Source of the DNA: an uncultured Erythrobacter sp.
GTDB lineage: Bacteria > Pseudomonadota > Alphaproteobacteria > Sphingomonadales > Sphingomonadaceae
Assembly: GCF_947502395.1 (NCBI RefSeq)
Contig: NZ_CANMZM010000001.1
Coordinates: 248,001 to 312,000, forward strand
DNA length: 64,000 nucleotides
Direction: 5' to 3'
Notes under the pieces: model-generated
The model's database searches: none
What the model was told of the DNA's origin: nothing
What the model saw: the letters and a program-made list of their open reading frames with translations, nothing else
Made by a program: the position numbers and the translations under genes
Part shown: piece after piece, positions 59,315 to 64,000 of the stretch
Position numbering within the stretch: position 1 is the stretch's first letter
Layout of the letters: every line of letters begins with the position of its first letter

Positions 59315-59439
59315 TGCTACCCACGTTCAAAGCTCTGGATTCCTTAGCAAAATCAGTCGCTCCATAAGGCCACGATTTCTGAGTCTCAAAAGAGACTAAT
59401 CCACACCCATTGGTTGCAGGATTTCTGAGGTGTGATTGA

Positions 59440-59820
59440 ATGAAGTCATATGAAAGAGAAATCAAATTTAGAGCATGGGAGCCTGCGACCAACACGATTT
59501 GGGACGTGCGTGAGATTGAGTGGGCTGATGGGCAGATATTGGATTTGTACCTAGGGCTTCACTCGACAGGAAACCCTGACGATGCGGGTGTTTCCGTCCT
59601 GCAGTTCACTGGCCTAACAGGCAAAGACGGCACCGAGATTTATGAAGGCGATTGGTTCCGCCCAGACATACCAAATAGCCGAACAGCAATGTTAGTAGAA
59701 TGGGACGAGCACAAAGCCTCGTACAAACCATTCAACGATCCGAACTACAATTACTCTTCAAGCGCCGGTAAGATCATTGGTAACAAGTACGAGAACCCAG
59801 AGTTGATCGATGCAGAATAA
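59440..59820 (+). CDS. YopX-family phage-type protein
   Basis: 126 residues. REIKFRAWEPATN at the start, LQFTGLTGKDGTEIYEGDWFRP in the middle and KIIGNKYENPEL at the end are the defining blocks of YopX (named from Bacillus phage SPbeta). Its function is unknown; it is carried by many phages. GAGGTG lies 7 bases before the ATG. It overlaps the next gene by 11 bp, so the two are co-translated. Mobile-element origin is clear. Confidence 0.82.
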   Translation: MKSYEREIKFRAWEPATNTIWDVREIEWADGQILDLYLGLHSTGNPDDAGVSVLQFTGLTGKDGTEIYEGDWFRPDIPNSRTAMLVEWDEHKASYKPFNDPNYNYSSSAGKIIGNKYENPELIDAE

Positions 59821-60271
59821 CGATGAAGCCCGAACCACACCAATCGGGCTTTTTCATTATGCGCACTCATATGCGGCGAGTGCATTGGAACTTGAGCGCT
59901 CTGAGGTAGACGCCACTCATCCAGACGCACCAATCCGATACCTCTTCAGCCACGCCATCGAGCTCTATCTCAAATCGTTCCTTCTGATGAAGGGTGTTTC
60001 GTTGTCCGAGCTGCGGAGCAGGAACTTAGGCCACGATCTTCCAGCATTGTTGAAACGAGCGTCCGAGTTTCAGTTTCACGTCAGCGAAGAAATGGAGGCT
60101 CAGATTGGCTTGGCGAACGATGCGATCATGGATCGCTACATCGAGACCGGATACCGGCAGGTCCTCAGTCCAGAATCAATGACGGCCATTTGTCAGCATT
60201 TGAATGACGAGATTGGCGCGCTCGTCTATGCCGATTTCGGCACGAAGAGGGCAGTTCCGGCGCTGAAATAG
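59810..60271 (+). CDS. HEPN-like protein
   Basis: 153 residues, all helical. IRYLFSHAIELYLKSFLLMKG, then LRSRNLGHDLPALLKRASE is the pattern of HEPN-type helical bundles (the GHDL segment and an Arg-x5-His spacing that could be an Rx4-6H nuclease motif). HEPN proteins include toxins and antiphage RNases, but the catalytic residues cannot be proven here. Start ATG 59810 overlaps the YopX-like gene by 11 bp. Confidence 0.6.
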   Translation: MQNNDEARTTPIGLFHYAHSYAASALELERSEVDATHPDAPIRYLFSHAIELYLKSFLLMKGVSLSELRSRNLGHDLPALLKRASEFQFHVSEEMEAQIGLANDAIMDRYIETGYRQVLSPESMTAICQHLNDEIGALVYADFGTKRAVPALK

Positions 60272-60338
60272 GGAGACAAAATAGAGACTAAACCGAGACG
60301 AAGAGGCAGTCATTGTCGGTGTAAGTGTCTGAAAAGTT

Positions 60339-60414
<76 letters not shown>

Positions 60415-60524
60415 ATATGTTTCGCGAAGCTGGTGGGTAATGCCCCGAATGAAGGCTAAGTTGATTCGCGACGAGGCGCTCATATAGCGCGGCATTTGGA
60501 GATTTAAAGGGCGAAGCGTTGTGT

Positions 60525-61652
60525 TCAGCCAGCAAGACCATAGCGCGGCGCCTCGCGGTTCCAGCGATTGACCATCATCAGCGCACCTATGCAGATCATA
60601 TTGGTCATCATTGAAGATCCGCCATGACTCATAAATGGCAGGGGGATGCCGACGACGGGTGCCATTCCCATCACCATCATTAGATTGACCGCAACATAGA
60701 AGAAAATTGTGGCAACCATGCCTGCTGCCAGAAGACTAGCGAAACGGTCATGAGAGGCCCGAGCTACCCTCAGACCCCAGCTGAGGATTACTGCGAAGAC
60801 TGCCAACACGAATAGTCCGCCCAGCAAACCCCATTCTTCAGCCATGGTTGCGAATACAAAATCGGTCTGCGGTTCCGGTAGATATTGCAAATGGCTTTGT
60901 GATCCATTGTTGAACCCTTTTCCAAAGATGCCGCCAGAACCAATTGCTATTTTTGACTGATTTATGTGATAGCCTGCCCCCAATGCGTCCGCTTCGGGAT
61001 CAAACATCGTTAAGACCCGCCGTCGTTGGTAATCTTGAAGTCCGAAAAAGAAGACGAGGGGCGCCGCAGCGATCGCAGCGAGGCTTCCGCCGATAAACCA
61101 CTTCATAGGCAGGCCAGCGAGGAGCATCACCACGGCGCCCCCGAACGCGATGGCGAGCGACGTGCCTAAGTCAGGCTGAAGCAGGACCAGTGAAACAGGC
61201 AGTGCAATCAAAACCCCCGGCACCAACAAGGCACGCCAACTTAGGATCATGCCGACCGGCAAGCTCGCGTAGAATTGCGCTAGGGTGACCACGATCACTG
61301 GTTTCATCAGCTCTGAGGGCTGCAGCACCATAAAACCCAGATCGAGCCAACGCTGGCTTCCCCCGCGCACATTGCCGAGGATTTCGACTCCGATAAGCAG
61401 CAGCAAAACAATGACGTAGGCAGGGTATGTCATGAATCGAACGAATTGACGTGGGAGCGATGCGATAATCGAAGCCATAAGCAGAAATACGCAGAAGCGG
61501 ATCAGGTGTGAGGACGCGAAGGGATCCACCTTGCCACCAGCTGCCGAGTAAAGCACTGCCGCCCCAAATCCCACAAGCAAAAACAAAGGGATCAGCATGC
61601 CCCAAGGCTGGCGCGCGATGGGCACAGGAATGATGCCAGTGTGTGCGCTCAC
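60525..61652 (-). CDS. rodA: rod-shape determining glycosyltransferase RodA
   Basis: 375 residues, about 10 membrane helices, SEDS family. GSQRWLDLGFMVLQPSELMKP, LVLLQPDLGTSLAIAFGG with the Asp-Leu-Gly-Thr motif, and the SQSHLQYLPEPQTDFVFATMAEEWG loop with the catalytic Asp candidate, all fit RodA. It polymerises lipid II for sidewall growth together with PBP2 (next gene). The start overlaps the mrdA stop by 4 bp. Confidence 0.94.
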   Translation of the reverse strand: MSAHTGIIPVPIARQPWGMLIPLFLLVGFGAAVLYSAAGGKVDPFASSHLIRFCVFLLMASIIASLPRQFVRFMTYPAYVIVLLLLIGVEILGNVRGGSQRWLDLGFMVLQPSELMKPVIVVTLAQFYASLPVGMILSWRALLVPGVLIALPVSLVLLQPDLGTSLAIAFGGAVVMLLAGLPMKWFIGGSLAAIAAAPLVFFFGLQDYQRRRVLTMFDPEADALGAGYHINQSKIAIGSGGIFGKGFNNGSQSHLQYLPEPQTDFVFATMAEEWGLLGGLFVLAVFAVILSWGLRVARASHDRFASLLAAGMVATIFFYVAVNLMMVMGMAPVVGIPLPFMSHGGSSMMTNMICIGALMMVNRWNREAPRYGLAG

Positions 61653-63748
61653 GGCTCAATTCCTTGGGGTTGAGTTCCAATCAGCGCATCAGGCGGGGGC
61701 GAACCAGAGGCGGTCTGATTCTCGCGTGGTTGAACGAACTTATCGCCGATTTCTTGGGTCTGCTCCGCTTCCAGCCGGGCTTCGGCCTCCACTCGATCAA
61801 AGATGTCTTCATCGCGTTGGGGAGGGGGCGTGACAGTCGTGCCTCGTTCAGCGGCATACGCGGCGTAGCGCCGTTCAAGCCTTTCTTGCGCGGTGCCGCC
61901 CCATTGGTTCTCCAAAGCGCGTAGCGCTTCCACGCCTTTAGTCGGATCGAAAAGGAAGGTCATGACATCGCGCGCAATGGGATAGGCCGAGCCGGATCCT
62001 CCGCCGTGCTCGATCACCACCGCGCCAGCGTATCGCGGATTTTCAACCGGGGCGAAGAAGGTGAAGAGGCCGTGATCGCGGAACTTCCAGGGTCCGCTTC
62101 GCCCGTCGGAGACGCTCAAGGACACGACTTGCGCCGTCCCGGTCTTGCCTGCAATTTGCACGTCCTCAATCGGAAGCCGGGCCCGCCTCGCTGTGCCGGC
62201 ACCGTTAACAACGTTGTTCATGCCTTGGCGTACATACGCAAGGTGTTCTGGATCGAAATCATAGCTTTCAGCTGGAGCCACAGGCTCATCCAAAAGGAGG
62301 CGAGGATTAACCCGGTTGCCAGTGGCAAGGCGTGCACTCATCACTGCCAATTGCAGCGGGCTTGCCAGATAATAGCCTTGGCCAATTGACGCGTTGACCG
62401 TATCAAATGACTGCCAATCGCGTCCGAACTTATTGAACTTCCATTCAGATGTGGGGACAGTTCCATAGAATTGGCTGGTCACAGGTAGCTCAAATTCCTG
62501 TCCCATGCCAAGATCCTTGGCCAGTGCAGCCACGTTGTCGAAGCCGATTTGCTGAGCGAAATGGTAGAAATAGCTGTCGCAGCTCTGGGCGATGGCCTTG
62601 TCCATATTCACCACGCCGTGATTGGAGTGGCAGTTGAAGAAACGGTTGCCAATCCGCCGTCCACCGCCGCACACGATCGTATCGTCAGGGCTGACACCGG
62701 CTTGTAGAAACGCCAGACAGTGCATTGGCTTGACCGTTGATCCCGGGGGATAAAGTCCCTTCAAGACCTTATTGCGTAACGGCACTCGCTGATCTTCCCT
62801 CAGCATGGAATACTCGACCGAGCCGATGCCATCGGAGAAGCTGTTGGGATCGAAGCTTGGCATGGAAGCCATGCACAAAAGGTCGCCAGTCTGACAGTCC
62901 ATGACCACAACCGAGCCACTCTCAAGGCCAATTCGGCGGGCAGCATAATCCTGCAAGGGGCCATCGATGGTTAGTCGCACAGCATCGCCCTGAATATCGT
63001 CGCGCGTCTCAAGGTCGCGGACAATGCGTCCACCAGCGGTGACTTCTACCCGGCGCGCCCCGGGGGTTCCACGAAGGCCCTGTTCGAATTGTTTTTCAAG
63101 GCCATCCTTACCGATCTTATATCCCGGCGTGATAAGGATAGGGTTCCGGTCTTGCTCATATTCTTCGGCTGAAGCTGGGCCTACGTAGCCAATTAGGTGC
63201 CCAACCGAAGAGGCGGTGGGGTAGTATCGCGAGAAGCCGCGTTGGGGCACGACCCCTTGCATGTCAGGCAAGCGTACACTGAGCGCTGCGAACTGCTCAT
63301 ATTGGAGGCCGCTAGCGACCTCCACCGGAGCAAAGCCACGGGCGCTTTGAACCTCCAGCTTCAAGTCTTTGACCCGGTCAGGCTCAAGGTTAAGTAGTTC
63401 ACCGACTTGATCGATCATGCGGGCGGGGTCTGTCAGTCGATCAGGGATCACATCGACGCGGAAATCAGCTCGGTTGGACGCAAGGGGGGCACCATTGCGG
63501 TCAAGAATCCAGCCTCGACGTGGTGGAATAAGGGTAAGGTTGACCCGGTTACTCTCTGATTCGAGGCGATATTTCTCATTTTCCGCGATTGCCAGATAGC
63601 CCATGCGTGCAGCCAGGAGGATGGCCACAGAGGCTTGTATGCCACCGATGACAACCGTTCGCCGTTCGAACGCGTTGCGCAGTGTTGAGGCATTTACGAC
63701 CTGGCCGCTGGGCCTCGCTCCGCTGCGTAATTTGAAGAAGCGTTTCAC
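61649..63748 (-). CDS. mrdA: penicillin-binding protein 2 (class B transpeptidase)
   Basis: 699 residues. An N-terminal membrane helix (about 35-55), the dimerisation domain (IPPRRGWILDRNGAPLASNR), and the transpeptidase with STVK in PPGSTVKPM (the catalytic Ser), SCD in SQSCDSYFY, and KTG in GKTGTAQV. It cross-links sidewall peptidoglycan with RodA. It is long for the family because of a Gln/Glu-rich C-terminal ~70-residue tail (about 628-699). ATGA overlap with mreD upstream. Confidence 0.95.
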   Translation of the reverse strand: MKRFFKLRSGARPSGQVVNASTLRNAFERRTVVIGGIQASVAILLAARMGYLAIAENEKYRLESESNRVNLTLIPPRRGWILDRNGAPLASNRADFRVDVIPDRLTDPARMIDQVGELLNLEPDRVKDLKLEVQSARGFAPVEVASGLQYEQFAALSVRLPDMQGVVPQRGFSRYYPTASSVGHLIGYVGPASAEEYEQDRNPILITPGYKIGKDGLEKQFEQGLRGTPGARRVEVTAGGRIVRDLETRDDIQGDAVRLTIDGPLQDYAARRIGLESGSVVVMDCQTGDLLCMASMPSFDPNSFSDGIGSVEYSMLREDQRVPLRNKVLKGLYPPGSTVKPMHCLAFLQAGVSPDDTIVCGGGRRIGNRFFNCHSNHGVVNMDKAIAQSCDSYFYHFAQQIGFDNVAALAKDLGMGQEFELPVTSQFYGTVPTSEWKFNKFGRDWQSFDTVNASIGQGYYLASPLQLAVMSARLATGNRVNPRLLLDEPVAPAESYDFDPEHLAYVRQGMNNVVNGAGTARRARLPIEDVQIAGKTGTAQVVSLSVSDGRSGPWKFRDHGLFTFFAPVENPRYAGAVVIEHGGGSGSAYPIARDVMTFLFDPTKGVEALRALENQWGGTAQERLERRYAAYAAERGTTVTPPPQRDEDIFDRVEAEARLEAEQTQEIGDKFVQPRENQTASGSPPPDALIGTQPQGIEP

Positions 63749-64000
63749 CCAACTCTCCGGGCGCGGGACAGACGGAAGCGATCAGCCAGCGTTATTACTC
63801 GCGCGATCAGTGGGTAAAGCAGGATCGACACCAGGATTTGTGGCACAACAATGCTAATCAATGGGACCGAGATCTTCGCACCTGATACAAGCATAGCGGC
63901 GAGGATATATAGCAGAACGGTAAAACCGGCGGTGAACCAGTCTTGCCAAAAACCCCTCCAAGGAAAACGAGTCTCAAGGATTTCCAGCGCGATCATGGTC
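63745..64000 (-). CDS. mreD: rod-shape determining protein MreD (5' part outside the window)
   Basis: The C-terminal 84 or so residues of MreD, with hydrophobic helices (LEILETRFPWRGFWQDWFTAGFTVLLYILAAMLVSG, VPLISIVVPQILVSILLYPLIARVI). The N-terminus lies beyond 64000. It overlaps mrdA by 4 bp (ATGA), giving the mreD-mrdA-rodA order normal in this group. Confidence 0.85.
   Translation of the reverse strand, partial: TMIALEILETRFPWRGFWQDWFTAGFTVLLYILAAMLVSGAKISVPLISIVVPQILVSILLYPLIARVITLADRFRLSRARRVG

Larger units (their letters stand above)
59257..60338. mobile_element. 1.1-kb integrated mini-island in tRNA-Lys (no integrase left)
   Basis: The segment is enclosed by the 45-bp direct repeat of the tRNA-Lys 3' half, which is the classic signature of tyrosine-recombinase integration. 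It holds a YopX-like phage gene and a HEPN-like gene, both plus strand, and a short non-coding left part (59257-59439) with hairpin AGTCTC-AAAA-GAGACT (59382-59397). No integrase or replication gene remains, so it is a remnant, a satellite, or was mobilised in trans. Confidence 0.75.

Overview
The window reads as chromosome of an alphaproteobacterium in the order Sphingomonadales, most likely an Erythrobacteraceae-type organism. This is inferred from the divergent carA / yqeY-dnaG-rpoD arrangement, a RibB enzyme with an N-terminal helix-turn-helix extension and a degenerate RibA half, exported YHS-domain proteins, and many proteins of sphingomonad type. GC content looks moderate to high by eye. 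Coding density is high and most genes are housekeeping.

Layout. 1-6080: end of an unknown gene, a lone AHH nuclease, nitronate monooxygenase, an amidohydrolase, a serine beta-lactamase-like hydrolase and leuA. 6081-6424: leuA leader with a leucine-rich leader peptide candidate. 6425-10644: an envelope/periplasmic group made of two YHS-domain proteins, an I78-type lipoprotein, an FMN alpha-hydroxyacid dehydrogenase, a remarkable alanine/cysteine repeat protein and a JAMM-like DUF4329 protein. 10663-14158: ilvBNC with a textbook attenuator and a Val/Ile/Leu leader peptide. 14301-16137: miaA and serB, head to head with overlapping start codons. 16196-19686: two coq4 paralogues sharing a palindromic operator, with a methyltransferase-like gene and a nitroreductase between them. 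19674-25034: MFS exporter, DUF3052, DUF6122, purL and two small membrane proteins.

25094-34091 (+ strand): xseB-ispA, coaD, ppiB, queA, a two-gene ABC exporter, tgt (two zinc cysteines replaced), an S9 peptidase and chorismate mutase. 34129-37983 (- strand): rpiB-glyA-nrdR-trmJ-rpsD with a terminator. 38201-44095: an orphan ParA ATPase, DUF2059, rpoD, dnaG and yqeY. 44246-50264: carA, two small lipoprotein-like genes, carB and greA. 50284-53227: GNAT, DUF4170 and a four-gene envelope cluster (histone-H1-like/DUF883, holin-X, two unknowns). 53422-59072: eno, a MarR-like regulator, ribH, RibBA and a lytic transglycosylase whose frame is open into RibBA.

59212-60414: a 1.1 kb mini-island in the 3' half of tRNA-Lys(CTT), bounded by a 45-bp direct repeat (43/45 identical) and carrying a YopX-like gene and a HEPN-like gene but no integrase. 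60525-64000: rodA, mrdA (PBP2) and the start-truncated mreD of the cell-elongation machinery.

The strongest leads for something not yet described are the Cys/Ala repeat protein beside the YHS pair, the operator-linked coq4 paralogues, the tRNA-Lys mini-island, and the variant TGT. No CRISPR array, rRNA operon or insertion sequence was seen.
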